64,000 nucleotides of DNA from Strongylocentrotus purpuratus (taxonomy: Eukaryota; Echinodermata; Echinoidea; Camarodonta; Strongylocentrotidae). Positions 10,468 to 23,119 of the stretch are shown piece after piece; position 1 is the stretch's first letter, and the number at the start of each line of letters is the position of its first letter. The notes beneath the pieces are model-generated. The model was not told the DNA's origin. It saw only the letters and a program-made list of their open reading frames with translations, and did no database searches. The stretch lies in the NCBI RefSeq assembly GCF_000002235.5, contig NW_022145612.1, positions 15,182,809-15,246,808 on the forward strand. The letters run 5' to 3'. Made by a program: the position numbers and the translations under genes.

Positions 10468-13400
10468 CACTACTTTAATGTTTTGATTTAAACATTTATT
10501 CATTGTTATATATTTGTTCTCATTTGCTATGTTATCTTTATATATACACTATACAGTGTATGTACATATGTTTTTGAATGCTTTTTATATGATTGTATGT
10601 TTGATGTAAACTTGCATTTTTAGTCTGTGGACTTTTTGACAAGTCATGAATAAAACCTTATTTGAATCTTGAGAATGTAAGTTACACTTTTGTTTAATCT
10701 CTGAAGTCTAGTCTAGACTCTAAAGTCTTAGCCTACATTGTGAATGTCCAACTGATAACACAGCTTTTGAAGTAGCAGTACATACATTTACATGTACATG
10801 TTTGTGTAGTGTAAGCTCTACAAAATAACGATTTGTTGTTGTTGTTGCTATTTCTGTATAAAAAATTCTGCTTTTAACAGGAATGAATGGAATAAACTGA
10901 AAAGTGATTCATGTTCAGTTTAAATTTTACGTGGAGGTGGATGAATGAAAATTGCTGACTATAAACCAATATTCCTGTTCTTGCGTTGGCTTGCGATTAT
11001 AATTCCATCATATCTCTGTTAAAACTTAACATATAGTTTGTACATGTGCGCCTATATTTACAAACTGATAAAAGATATAGGAGGTAGATAAATGTTATTT
11101 TAAGAGATAGTAATCTTACCAATTTAATTATTACAACACAACATTAGAAGAGTTATTCTTTGTAGTGAAAATCCAAACAAACTTCTTGAAGAAGATTTAT
11201 TTAACATAACAAAAACAGGAATCCGTCAGTCAGTGCTTTTGAAATTGAACAGAACACATCATTTTGCATATTACGTTTATCTTCACTCTAGAATCCAGAT
11301 TAACTTATTCACAAAACCATGATTCACAAACCACCGTTTCACAAAACCATGATAAGCAACAACTTCATGACTTCGATACTATCGGCTAAAAAATATATAA
11401 TCTTTGTTACTAATATTCATCAGATTTTATCGTGAATTACCAAAAGAAATGTGAGGCTCAATTTCACTCAAACTGTTTGTACAGTATGAATCAAATTCTA
11501 AGAGAGTGGTAGCACAAATGAAGCAAACATCCAATATGGATGAAAATATTTTTTACTAATGTCGTAATGACATCTAAGAATTTATAAAATTGAGGAAAAT
11601 CATGGTAGCTTTTGCGACGAGCAAATCAAAATTTGCATGTAAAAGTAAGAGAATACCATAATCCAGTCAAAAGAAGACCCTGATTTATTTTCTATTGAAG
11701 AAAATAAATTAATGAATGGACTTCCGACTTCACAGACTCAAAGATTTGGACAGGAAAACTGTTGTTCGTTGGTCCGTTGGTGATGTTTATTTTGTCCTAT
11801 TGTAAGATGAATCTCCAATATGGTTATGAGAGACAGAGTCTCAAGTGGGAAGCGTCTCTCGTTTTGGCTGTACCTCTACTCACTGCTGCCCATTTACGCG
11901 ACTCAGCCTCAGGGCCCAGGGTCACACAAATGGTGGCTACCGTAGATGGTAAATCTCATCACTTCGGATTGATTCATAGTCCGCATGAGTAGAATGAGGG
12001 TTCCATTATAAATCATTAATTTCACAATAATGTATGTCACTTAATCATACATAATCTTCACAGAGTCAGACACAACTCCACTCTCCAGCTGCACTAGTAA
12101 CAGTATTAAAGTCACTATCACATAACACATAACACTACAGCACAGGCACACTCACCATCAACATTGCAACAACTTGAGTTGAAGAAGGACAAGGTCCCAG
12201 CTCAGACTCCCACACAGGCGACAACTGCAATTAATGCAAATAACTTCGCCTGTATTCATTGATTACAACTAAAAAAATGAAATTAAAACCTTCTCACTTA
12301 CCATCTAAACATGATATCTCATAAAACCCTCCTTTTGTAATGCTTTGCCACACATCTACATGAGATTACAGCCGGGCTCGCGAGCTCTAAAGAACGTGTA
12401 TACATGTACTGTATGCATGCATGTACCGTACTATTGTACTGGCTATAGTAGTGCATGCAGTGCAGTGCAGTGTTGTGTGCGAGTTTCAGGTTGAGCTAGT
12501 CTCAGTTCGCAGCTGGTTCAATCACTGAAACATCTCGCCCAACACAAATTCAAACAAATATTAATAGGTACGCAACTGTCTTCTTTTTTTCGAATGATAT
12601 TTATTAAAAATATATAGGATCACAAAAGCACTAAAACAAACAACGAATATAAAGGTCACATACAGAAATACTTGATAATGTTGTAACATTAGGTCAACAA
12701 AACTTAACTTTTCTAATTTTGATTCTTCATAATTAAAAAAAAAATCTTACTCATATTAGTATGCATCTCAAAGAAGCCAAAAATATATGAACAAATTGAT
12801 ACAATAATGACGAAAAATACAGCAATGCAATATGTGCCTAAAACAAATTTCTTTCCTACATGTTTCTTACTCCGCCCCCGGCCGGTTCCCCCCCCCCCCA
12901 GGAAGCCTTGCAGAAGACCAGTGCCAAAAAAGCACTCCAATGCAGTGCCCTTAACAAAAGGGTGACTGAAAAGCGAGCTCTTCATTCCATTTTTAAGCGT
13001 CCAACTGCTTGCATGACTGCTAAAACAAAGAGTTGCAACTCAACTGCTCCATGCTCAGTGAACCAGAATTATTTTATTCGTTAAAAGTGCGGCTTTAAAT
13101 TAACTTTGAATAATAAACTCTTTGGAAATTAATGCATGACAGGAAGACCATCACGATTTACATTATTATGAGTGACTGTACATTACAGACTGAGTTAATC
13201 AGACTTATGTATTTCCCAGTATATAGCCAAGGTGGCGGAGAGCAAAGCCAGAAGGAGTTTTAGTGGAGGGCTTCCCCTTTCTGCGCCCCCCCCCCCAAAC
13301 AAAAAAATTTAATACATTGAATCCCGGAACAGCCCCCGCCCCCCCCCCTCCTCCCTCCTCTGAAGCCTGATAATAATGCCTGATCCCAACAAATTTATAA

Positions 13401-13900
13401 TGCCCTCAGATGCATGGCCCACAGTAGGCCTATCTTTGCTTACCAGTAGCCTAGCTGACTGCACTCTTTTCAGGGGCGGCAATAAATCATTGTGAATGGG
13501 GTACGTACGTCTTATAACTGGCCTGTCGCTGCATATGTAGTCTAAAAATAAGAACTTTGGGAGTATTCCTTAAAACCCTTTAATGCTGACAGCTTTAGGG
13601 TCTCACCGGCACCCTCCATCTTTGTCTATGAAAGCCTCTGGCTTCCTTGGCCCTGCAGAGAATGCTTATAATTATGTTATAATCTAAAGCTTCTTCATAG
13701 CCCCCCCCCCCCGGCGCCCCCCCCCCCCCCCACCCCCTACAACAACAACGAAAATAAAAATAGTAAATAAAAAAATAGATAAATAAATTAAAACAAATTG
13801 CCACAGTACTGTCTACATATCTAAATTACCTAATGAAAATAAATCTCTCCATTTCATTATTGTTAAGGCATCCAAACTTTGAAAACTTTAGGAGACTTAC

Positions 13901-14006
13901 TTTCCCTGGCCGTGTTATTCAGTCCCCGGGTACGAACTGGTATGTTTTCTGAAAATCGTGTTGGTCGAGGAAAGTTTTGGTCAGCGGGGCGAATTGTTTG
14001 TTCACG
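13901..14006. promoter_or_regulatory. Probable divergent promoter of MBD5 and AARSD1
   Basis: The AARSD1 start codon lies at 14,007 on the plus strand. On the minus strand a strong donor (GGGAAA then GTAAGT, cut after 13,901) marks the end of a likely noncoding first exon whose transcript would run toward MBD5. The interval is GC-richer than its surroundings and has no TATA box. Head-to-head arrangement with about 100 bp between is inferred from these two sites only. Confidence 0.45.
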
Positions 14007-17000
14007 ATGGGGTTCTACTGTCAGCGGCATAGTTATGAAACTGAGGTAGGTAAATTACATTTTTTTTCAATCAGGCTTGCAATTTTGTATTGCATGTTGT
14101 CTAGCATAGTCATTGTACTATATATATCTACGGAATAAATGTTTATTTTGATGGAAAAATGTGTGGGTGTCTCTACTACATGATGATATTGCTACGACAT
14201 TGACATGTCATGGTTGAGGGGAGGCAACTCCTCCGCGAAGCTCCCCCGACTCCTGTGGCGCGATCGACGGAGCTAGCTAGCTAGCTAGCTCAGTTCAGCA
14301 ACTCACGTAAGCGACCGTGGTGGTAAAAGGCGTAGTCTAATCTCTAAGACTCTAATCACACTGGTCCCACTCTCCTTAAGTAAGATTCTGTCCTCACTCA
14401 CTTCTAAGTTCCTAGACCGATCCACTGAATCGGTCCAGATGTACGCTTTGTTTATGTTCACACTCAAGAGCTAGACCACTCTTATTGCTATGGTATAGCA
14501 CGAACGAGCTAGACCACTCCTGTTAGTGTTGCTGGGGTAGAAAAGGTCAGCGGGTCAAATTTTTCGCATGGAATATAAAACTGAATAGAGTGCCTCAATT
14601 TTTGCTATATATTTCTATAATTTTCTTTTTCTTTCTATGTTTTTTCTTTGTTTATATTTCTATCATTTATTTATTTCTATTTTTTGTCATGTTATTCTTT
14701 GTTTTTCTTCAATCGTTTTCTTTTCTGTTTTTCTTATGTTATTCTTTATTTTGCCATCTTTCATCTTCTCTTCTATCTTTCATTATCTATTCTTTATCAT
14801 TTTCTCTTTCCGTCTTTGGTTTTCCTTCTTTCATTTCTTATGTTATTCCTTGTTTATTAATCTATCATTTATTTATTTCTGTCTTTCGTCACGTTATGCT
14901 TTGTTTTGCCATCTTTCATCTCCTCTTTTATCTTTCCAATCTATTCTTTATTACTCTCTGTATTTCCTTATGTTATATTTCTTCTATCATCTCTTATGTT
15001 ATTGTTTGTTGTTATCATTCTATCATTTTTTCTTTCTATCTTTCCTAATGTTATTCTTTGTTTCTTTCTTCTTTCACCTTCTCTTATGTAATTCTTTGTT
15101 TGTATTATTCTATTAGTTCCTCTTCCTATCTTTCCTCACACTATCCTGTTTTTTCCTTCTATCACCTTTTCTTATGTTATTCTTTTTTTATCATTCTATC
15201 ACTTTATTTTTCTGTAATCCTTATGTTAATCTTCTTTTCTTTCTTTTAGCACCCTATCTTATGTTATTGTCTGTTTACCTTGTATCACATTCTCTTATGT
15301 TATTCATTGTTTTTATTCTATTATTTCTCTTCCTATCTTTCCTTACGCTATCCTTTTTTTCTTCCTTCTATCAACTTCTCTTATGTTATTCATTGTTTTT
15401 AACATTCTATCACTTTCTCTTTCTGTCTTTCCTTACATTATTCTTTGTTTCTTTCTTCTATCACCTTTTCTTATGTTATTCTTTGTTTTGATCCTTCTAT
15501 CATTTTCTTCCTACCATTCCTTATGTTATTCTCTGTTTTTCCTTCTGTCACCTTCTCTGATTATATTCATTGTTTTTAATATTCTATTATTTTCTCTTCT
15601 TATCTTCCCTTACGCTATCCTTTGTTTCTTCATTCTCCACTCCCCACCCCTATCTCTGTTGGCAAATTTGACAATTTACTTTAAGATGAAAATAACAGAT
15701 CTTTCATTTGCTCTAATATCTTCTTAAAAATCTTGCATGTGTTTCTTTGTATGAGCCCAAGTAACAAAAATGAAGTGTTTCTCATCCCCGCCCACCCCTT
15801 TTTTGTTACTATTTAGTATTCAGAAGCAAAAAGAAGCCTGTGAAATAAATTTTGTTTAAATAACTTCTTAAGTGATACAAATCATTTGTTTTGTCATAAA
15901 TTTCATCAGTATACTCACATATCTGTGAATAAATAGGCTTGGCCAGCTATAATTAGCATGGCAGCCATCTTGGAAAAAAATAAAAAAAATAGTACCGTAA
16001 ATACATTTAGGAATGCCCTGCCTCCTCCTTCTTTTAAAAGTTCAGATGAGAAACACATTATTTTTGTTATTTGGCCTAAATTATAAGTTCACCTTTCAAA
16101 TATGAGAAGCAATTGGTAGATCTATTCAAGATATAGACTTGTTTATATATTTTTCCTGAGTATGTTGTCAGTTTATTTCAGTTATCTTTGTTAAAAGTAT
16201 TACTTCTAAATCAAGTTTCAATGAAATGCCACTACAACTATCATTGACAAATTGCTCAGTTTGCCTACCATATTTAAGTGTAAGAATGTAAAACATGATA
16301 CCAGTACCGGTTTAACATATACTGGGATCTAATGAGAATACATTGCTTTCCCTTTTCCTCAGCTCACTACTAAAGTGGTGTCATGCACTCAAGCACAAGT
16401 GAAGTTGGAAGTCAATGGACGTAAGCAGAATGTCAAGGGATTTGAACTCATTTTGGAAGACACAGTTCTGTTCCCAGAAGGAGGGGGACAGGTAATTTAT
16501 TTAAATTGTGAATTTACCATGAAATTGACAAAAAAAGACGATGCTTTTGATTAAGGCAGATTCTCAAAAAGAGAAAAGAAAAATCACATGATATATTCAT
16601 TTGTAACAAGTTGCTTCTACAAAAATGATTGTTGTTTATTTTATTGGAAGAGAATGTTATTTCCTTTTTTGTTGTCTTCCTTGTTTTGCATTTATTAGAT
16701 ACTTCTTTCAGATCTTGCTATTTATAACACATTGCACTAATTTTGCACCACACATATATTTTAAGTGTTATCCTTTATTTTCTTCATACTCCTTAACCAT
16801 GGTCCATAGAATGTTAGGTAATTTTGTTGTGGTTCTAGCTATATACAATTTTTTTTCACTGCCAGGTGATTGATACACTTGTTCCTATAAGGACAAAATA
16901 TCTCTTATGATTGAGTACACTTTAGACATTATGAAATACAGTGTGACTTTTAATGCTAAGGCCTGATATTGAAGTGTATAACATTTGGTGGAAATACCAA

Positions 17001-20000
17001 TGATCATATTTTGTATATCTCTTTCTCTCCTCAAATCTATCTATCTATCCGCACATCCAGCCTGATGACAGAGGAACTGTAAGTTGAGTTTATCAAGTGT
17101 TTGAGAATTCTAAATGTTCCAGTTTCGTTTTTAAATACCTATTCATTTAAGCAGTCACATTCATATTTGATGTTGTCAATGATAGATTTTATCAAAAACA
17201 TGTTGGTGTAAAATGTATGTAACAACTTTCCTCCAATGACTTATTGTTTGAAATAATTGTTTTGGATTGTTGTTTGTTTTAAGCGAAGAGATGTATGCAT
17301 AATTTTGAGTCTTCCTGTTTTTAATTGATGGAAAGGGCACTTTTATGAAGCTTATAGTTTGTTCGGATGGCTTGATGTGAAAAGGAATTTTGTTGAAAAC
17401 TGGAGAGTTGAAAGGATTGTCAATAGCCTGATTTTGTTAAAAGAAGGAATATAAATTTGTAACGAAATATTCAGATGATTTTTGCAATTCAGTTTACTAC
17501 GGTAGAAAATATATGATTTATCAATAGATTTTCTTGATTCAAGTGTTATTTTGAGCAAAGGTATACTATACGGATCATTGACTATTAAACATTACTTAAG
17601 GTATAGGCATAGGTAACTCCACCCCCCCCCTTTTTTTTTACCCAAACCTATAACCTTCTGTGTGTTCTTGATGCTATATCTTTGTCTTTAGATAAACAAT
17701 GTAGAGGTTCTAAGAATAACCAGGAAAGGTGCTGATGCTATTCACTTTGTGACATCATCTTTAGAACCAGGGTCAGAGGTCACGCAGAAAGTTGATTGGA
17801 AGAGGAGGTTTGATCACATGCAACAGCATTCAGGTATTCAAATTGTATTGCATATTTTACTTTTATGCCTTTGCACTCCAATATGCAGAAGGCATTGGTA
17901 TTTTTTCTTCATCTTTTATATTTCCAAAATCTTGGAGCTGCTTCCCAATTAACTGATTGAAAGATGAACAAAGTAATGTAGGAGTCAAGACGTGAGCAGT
18001 CATTGGTTAAACTGGTAACAAATATAGAGTCATCATTTTTGGGTTGAGGTGATTTTGCTTGAGATTTAGTCCAATTATACGGGTGCTTAATTTAGATAAT
18101 GTCTCATAGATGTTTGTATTTCATGTAAATCTAGATATTCTTTCAGTAGCCTTGGAATGCATGGTATAGATGTGTTGCCACAGGTTAGATTTTCCCTCGT
18201 CTATCCCTTGAATCCCTTGAATACTAAAGCCGTCTCCAGCTGCCAAGCTTCCAGGTCTAACTTCAGGGGGGGGGGGGGGATGTCCCAGCTTCCGGATCTT
18301 GCACCACGGTCATTTTACATCTGTATCTTGCTTGCTGGGTCATATCAGGAATGTCATAATTGGAGTGTCTACTGGGAGAAGGGTGAATTATACTGCTCCT
18401 TCTTCCAGTGTTTGTCAACTCTGGCTTTAAAGCTGTTTACCGAGGTTGCATATACTACCGACTCAGGGAGGGAGTTTTGTGACAAACGATCATTTGAAAA
18501 GTGTAGGATTTCAGCCACATCCATCTCATTCTTAGTCTTAAACCTATTGAGGTGTTAACCATATGGACTATTTCTGAAGTAGAAAACTTACATAGTTTAA
18601 AATATTCTTTCCGTTGGTATATATTCTCCAACAAAATTAAAGGTCAGCATCTTGTCACCGCCATTGCTGATGATAAATATGGCTGGAAGACAACATCATG
18701 GTAAGTCCATAATCTTTAAAATAAAAAAAATACATGTAATATGTCACCATGGGTTTCCTGAGCAGTGATAGAGAAAGAGTGTTATGAGACTGGGATTTTC
18801 ATGTCTCAGTCTAAAATCTTGACTCCCTACATCCTAATAATAGATGAATATAACAAAAGTCTCTTTTTTTCTGTCTCAGAATCCCAGAACTTGCACACAA
18901 TACTTCTAATCAGTCTTTCTTGTTTCCAAGAAGAGATCAAATCACAAGGATTAATGTCTGTAATTTGGAAGAGTGCATGGTGTAGTTACTGATATGTGCC
19001 TTGAAATCCATATTTTATCTCAAGTACATCAAATTTGCTTATGTCATAGGGATCTTGGAAGAGAGAAGTCTTTTATCGAATTGGACACACCCAAGATTTC
19101 TCAGGAACAACTTGAAGAGCTTGAGAAAGATACCAATGATGCAATCAGAAAGTGTATTCCAATGACTCCCAGATTAGTAGAGCTGGGTTCTAAAGAGTTA
19201 CAAGAGGTAATATTTGAAGGATACAAAAAAAAAAGTGGGTAATTAGAACTTTGTTGTCTAAGAAGTTGTTAAGATTAATGATAATAAACTATACATTCCA
19301 TGTGAGAAGTCTTTAAACATATACTTTTAAAAGGCATGTAGAAATTTTCACAAGTTGTAATTGACAGCCACCAATTTTGTAGATTTCAAAAGTTCAGTGT
19401 TACGTCAATCATAGCTCAATTATTTTGCAGCCAGAAAATGTTATGAATCCTAGCTATTTGTAAAATTTGTGAAACTTCATACATGTAAACAATTCTGGTT
19501 TTACAGAATTCAATCAACACTCCTTAATGTAGTCTTCATCCTTTTTTATATGCATGGGTTGCACTATCTAATGATATTATTATCAATTTAAAGACAAGTT
19601 AAGTTACCATTGAATGTGTTTGGCTGTAGAACTTTTACGATGTGGCTATCATATTGTTGTAGGTTCGTACCAGAGGATTACCCGATGATCATGTGGGACT
19701 CGTTCGGATTGTGGAGATTGAAGGTATAGAAGCCAACTTGTGCTGTGGAACTCATGTTTCTAATCTTAGTCACCTCCAGGTAAATACATGTTTTGTTTAT
19801 ATTTGTCTTCTTATTTGTTTGTTTGTTGTTTGTTTTTGAGTGTGTGTGTTGGTGTTTTTTGCAAAAAAATGTTTTAGTATCACTTTTTACAACACTCGAG
19901 AAGATTTAGACAATATGACTTAAAAGGAATTATAAGAAATGTTATGAAAATATAGTTGATAATTATTGAATTATTGAACAAAGTTTGGTTTCAACTTGGT

Positions 20001-23000
20001 ATCTATGACAAATCATATTTGTTGTGTATATTCTAATTATATAACCATAAAATAAACAGGGTTCGTTCTTCAAAGTAAAAGTTAAGGAGTGGTCGAAAAT
20101 CTCACTGATTGCTTAGTTTGTAATCTACCCTTTCACAATGACTTATGTCAAACAGGCTATTAAACTCCTTGGTGCTGAGAAGGGAAAGAAAGGCAAAACA
20201 AATCTCTATTTTCTGGCTGGCAATAGAGTCCTCTCCTACCTTGGGAAGTGTTATAACAACGAGAAGGCCCTCAACTTATCACTCAAGTAGGCAAACTCCT
20301 CTCTGCTTTATCCAAATCTGCATGAATGCTGTTAAAAGAATGTTTATTTTGTTATAGAATGAAACAGGTGCAGAATTTATCGAGAAAAATGCTCTTAAAG
20401 TGTTGCAGTTCTTCAGTTAAAGATTCTTTTTGATTTTATTCAATTAGCCTGAAAAGTGACCCTTTCATATTGGTGCCATATGTTCTATACTATAAAAAAG
20501 CATGAACTATCAAACTAGAGCATGAAACAGCACCTAATATCAGGTATAAATCTAAAATTTTCTATCCCTGGAAAAGCATTCTGGAAACTGCTTTTAAACT
20601 TTGTGCATTCTGAAAGAGATTTGAAAAGCCATGATGCTATTTACTTTATTTATTGTACTCTTTATTTCATTAACTTGTTGCTTTATAACTTCTTATTGCA
20701 GGTGTGGTCCTGATGAGCATGTACAACAAGTTGACAAAATACAGAAGTCATTAAAGACAGCAAATAAGGTAATTATATAAACTTATTTACCCTCAGTCTA
20801 CAACTTCAATTGTTCACTAGATTTGAACTTAATATCAGCTCTGTATTTTTTAGGCTGTAAAAGCCATAACATGGTGAACAAATATGAATCTTTTTCATCT
20901 AGAAGTTATCATGGCCATAATGAAGAGTGAACCTATCACAAAAGTCTGGGCTAAAAAGTTCTTCTGAAATCCTAAGTACTATGGTTATTTCATCATAGAT
21001 GAATCATATTGTATCTAGAGAAATTTACTTTAATCATGAAAGACCATCAAGGAAGTAAAACCTTCAACCCATGGCATTGGAAAATGAATATAATGTAAAT
21101 GATGATGATGTGCAGGCAGTTAACATTTTATTGTTGTCGTTGTTGTTGTGTTCATACACTTCTGCATTTTTAGTATACCAATTTACCATAATATGAGGCT
21201 GTTTACTGTACCCTCTATCAAATGAGAGATTAGTACCTGTAGGCATTGTCTATCATATCTGATGATTTTATCAAAATATTTTCATTCTATCAGACATCGC
21301 TGACTGTATTGAGGGAGCTCGCAGTACTAGAAGCCAGACATTACAAACTGAATCCTAACAGAGATCCATTATTATCCATTCATCGGAAAGAGGGTGATTC
21401 AGAGTACATGATCATTGTGGCCAATGAAGTTGGACCTGAGGTAAGCAAATTTACTCTCTCTGACAATTTCTAATAAATGTATTTTTCAGCATGGTATTAC
21501 AGGCATGAAATACAGGAGTTAAATAATTATAGCATGTGTAAGTATTCAGACACTAATAGAAATGGTCATGATAGTATGCAGATATGCATATATGATAAGA
21601 ATACACAAGAGTTAAATTTCATATGAACTATATCTTATTTCATATTTTTGTATTCAGAACCTCTTAAAATTTGACTGAACTATAAATAATGAAGAAATGT
21701 TTTATCGGTTCTGGATGAAAATGTTTTGATAGCAGTTACCCACTTTTGTCAAAGTTGATGGTTTTGGATTGAATCCCACCGCTGCCACCATGCAATTCAG
21801 GAGATGAGACGCTAGCCTAGTATAACTTACTTATAGCCTTTTATTTTGAAACAAATTGAAGAACCAGAGCGGTAGAGTGCTACAATTGACAAGGAGACGC
21901 CACAAGGTGGCATTAAAGCTCAACAAATAAAACAAAGCTTAAGAATAGCATAACACTATGGCATATGTTGAAGTTGAATCAAAAGATGCATTTTTATATA
22001 CCGGTATATATTTATTTTTTTACTTTTTTTTTTCTTTAATAAAATCATCTTTATTCAATATTGCTTTCGACTTTGCAAAACATATATGAATATACATACA
22101 TAATATAACCAATAGAATCAACAACAAGAATACAGCTGATTTTTCAAGAGATGGTGGTACATTTTTTAAGTATATTTTTTTTAAAGCAACACAATGTTTT
22201 TCCACCTATTATCAAATGATACAAATTTTTTATTTTTAACACAAGGGTTCAATTTCATCTGAACTATATTCTATCTTATCAAAATAACATTTTGTAGAAT
22301 GATATAACTGTGCTTACTAGCGTTTCCGTCACTATGCATTTCCCTTGTACCCTAGAATGCACTCATGCTGCTGTCAACAGGGGAGGAGAATGGAGCTGGT
22401 CTCTTTCTAGTAGCTGGACCTACAGACATAGTTGAAGAAGCAGGACCAAGGTATAACAACTATATATTCAGCAATACATCTGAACTTGCATGATTTAAGC
22501 TGTCTATCAGTCTCACTTATTTCATTGTTGTAATTACGAATTACAGGCATCCATGTTTGGAAAGTATTTTACTTAATGTACATCATGAAAAAGATCTTTC
22601 TTTTAAAATTGTATGCACTATAACTAAAACCAACTCAGTTAAAAATCAACACAACATACGTTACAGTATTAAAGGCTGTAATTATTTGCAGAATTACAAA
22701 TTCATTCATATTCATATTCATATTCATATTTATTTCATTTCCAACAGAAAGGTAAACAAAGATATTACATTTGATTTCATACATAATTCATTTTTTCAAG
22801 AAACTATACAAATAAACTTTGCACATAATAAAATTATTACAAGAATTTCTTAATTTCTTAAGTGGGGGGATCCACTCATTCAGCAGGTCATAACTATAAA
22901 AAACTTCTCTTGATTGTGATAGTAGGAAAAGTGGAATGTATTTTTGTTTTAATCCATGTTCTGTCTTATTAATCTTTCTCCAGAGTTGCATCATTACTGG

Positions 23001-23119
23001 AAGGCAAGGGAGCATGTAAGAATGGCCGATACCAGGGAAAGGCTACCAAGCTTTCTAAGAGATCAGAAGCGGAAAAGCTTCTACGAGATTTCACACACAA
23101 GCTGAACTTGAACAGCTGA
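14007..23119 (+). CDS. AARSD1: AARSD1: alanyl-tRNA editing protein (complete, 12 exons)
   Basis: Free-standing trans-editing factor (AlaX type II) that hydrolyses Ser-tRNA(Ala) in the cytosol, preventing serine misincorporation at alanine codons. Exons: 14007-14045, 16363-16491, 17061-17078, 17692-17833, 18643-18700, 19050-19206, 19663-19779, 20156-20286, 20702-20768, 21294-21440, 22356-22450, 22984-23119. All borders are GT-AG and all phases match. The total of 1,236 nt gives 411 residues, against 412 in human. The zinc site is complete: HSGQH at about residues 108-112 (split by an intron) and CCGTH at 208-212. Other family landmarks are LFPEGGGQPDDRGT, RRFDHMQQHSG, RGLPDDHVG, HRKEGDSEYM and GLFLVAGP. 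The start MGFYCQRHSYETE matches the family N terminus. An AATAAA at 24,553 suits the 3' end. Identification is certain; the activity is known from the family. Confidence 0.97.
14046..16362 (+). other. AARSD1 intron 1 with a ~1-kb pyrimidine-rich minisatellite
   Basis: No genes. Between 14,590 and 15,640 the plus strand is almost pure T/C, with a recurring core CTTATGTTATTCTTTGTTT every 35-60 bp interleaved with TTCTATCA-type spacers. Long open frames there, rich in Phe, Leu and Ser, are an artefact of composition. A GCTA run (14,270-14,290) and a short CCACTC-rich direct repeat (about 14,470-14,520) precede it. Confidence 0.7.
17061..17078 (+). CDS. AARSD1: AARSD1 18-nt microexon
   Basis: The exon CCTGATGACAGAGGAACT (PDDRGT) sits between a CCAG acceptor and a GTAAGT donor. 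It is needed to complete the conserved FPEGGGQPDDRGT block of the editing domain. Phase is 0 on both sides, so skipping would delete six conserved residues without a frameshift. Confidence 0.93.
18360..18556 (-). mobile_element. LINE fragment: C-terminal end of a reverse-transcriptase ORF
   Basis: In an AARSD1 intron the minus strand reads KTKNEMDVAEILHF, then NSLPESVVYATSVNSFKARV and DKHW before a stop. NSLPxxVVxAxSVNxFKxRxDKxW is the typical last segment of the ORF of CR1/Jockey-like non-LTR retrotransposons. It is 5'-truncated and dead. The family is not resolved more finely. Confidence 0.7.
22690..22975 (-). mobile_element. Probable LINE 3' end with microsatellite tail
   Basis: On the minus strand the sequence ends with GGAAATGAAATAAA followed by a (TGAATA)n run at 22,693-22,735. 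This is the usual way CR1/L2-like LINEs end. Upstream there is about 250 bp of AT-rich sequence without a recognised frame. It lies in the last AARSD1 intron. Confidence 0.45.

Larger units (their letters stand above)
9317..13900. other. Long 5' intron or flank of MBD5: microsatellites and a possible LINE tail
   Basis: No gene was recognised. Contents: degenerate (ATTC)n at 9,690-9,850; a pyrimidine-rich (TGTC/TC)n tract at 9,985-10,110; (GTT)n at 10,428-10,467; and at 10,610-10,670 an AATAAA-containing end that resembles a LINE 3' tail. C homopolymers of 9 to 15 lie at 12,889, 13,287, 13,338 and 13,699-13,731. Donor-like GTAAGT/GTGAGT sites on the minus strand near 11,880 and 12,297 could mark noncoding 5' exons of MBD5, but I cannot support their limits. 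Confidence 0.5.

Noticed and set aside
12860-13084. Plus-strand 74-codon frame with Pro-rich start
   Set aside because: Begins in a C homopolymer, no homology, no splice support.
14590-15727. Overlapping Phe/Leu/Ser-rich open frames
   Set aside because: Product of a pyrimidine-rich minisatellite in an intron; they look like membrane proteins only because T-rich codons do.
21755-21960. Possible tRNA-derived SINE (GGATTGAATCCC, B-box-like)
   Set aside because: A-box not convincing and no tail or target duplication found.
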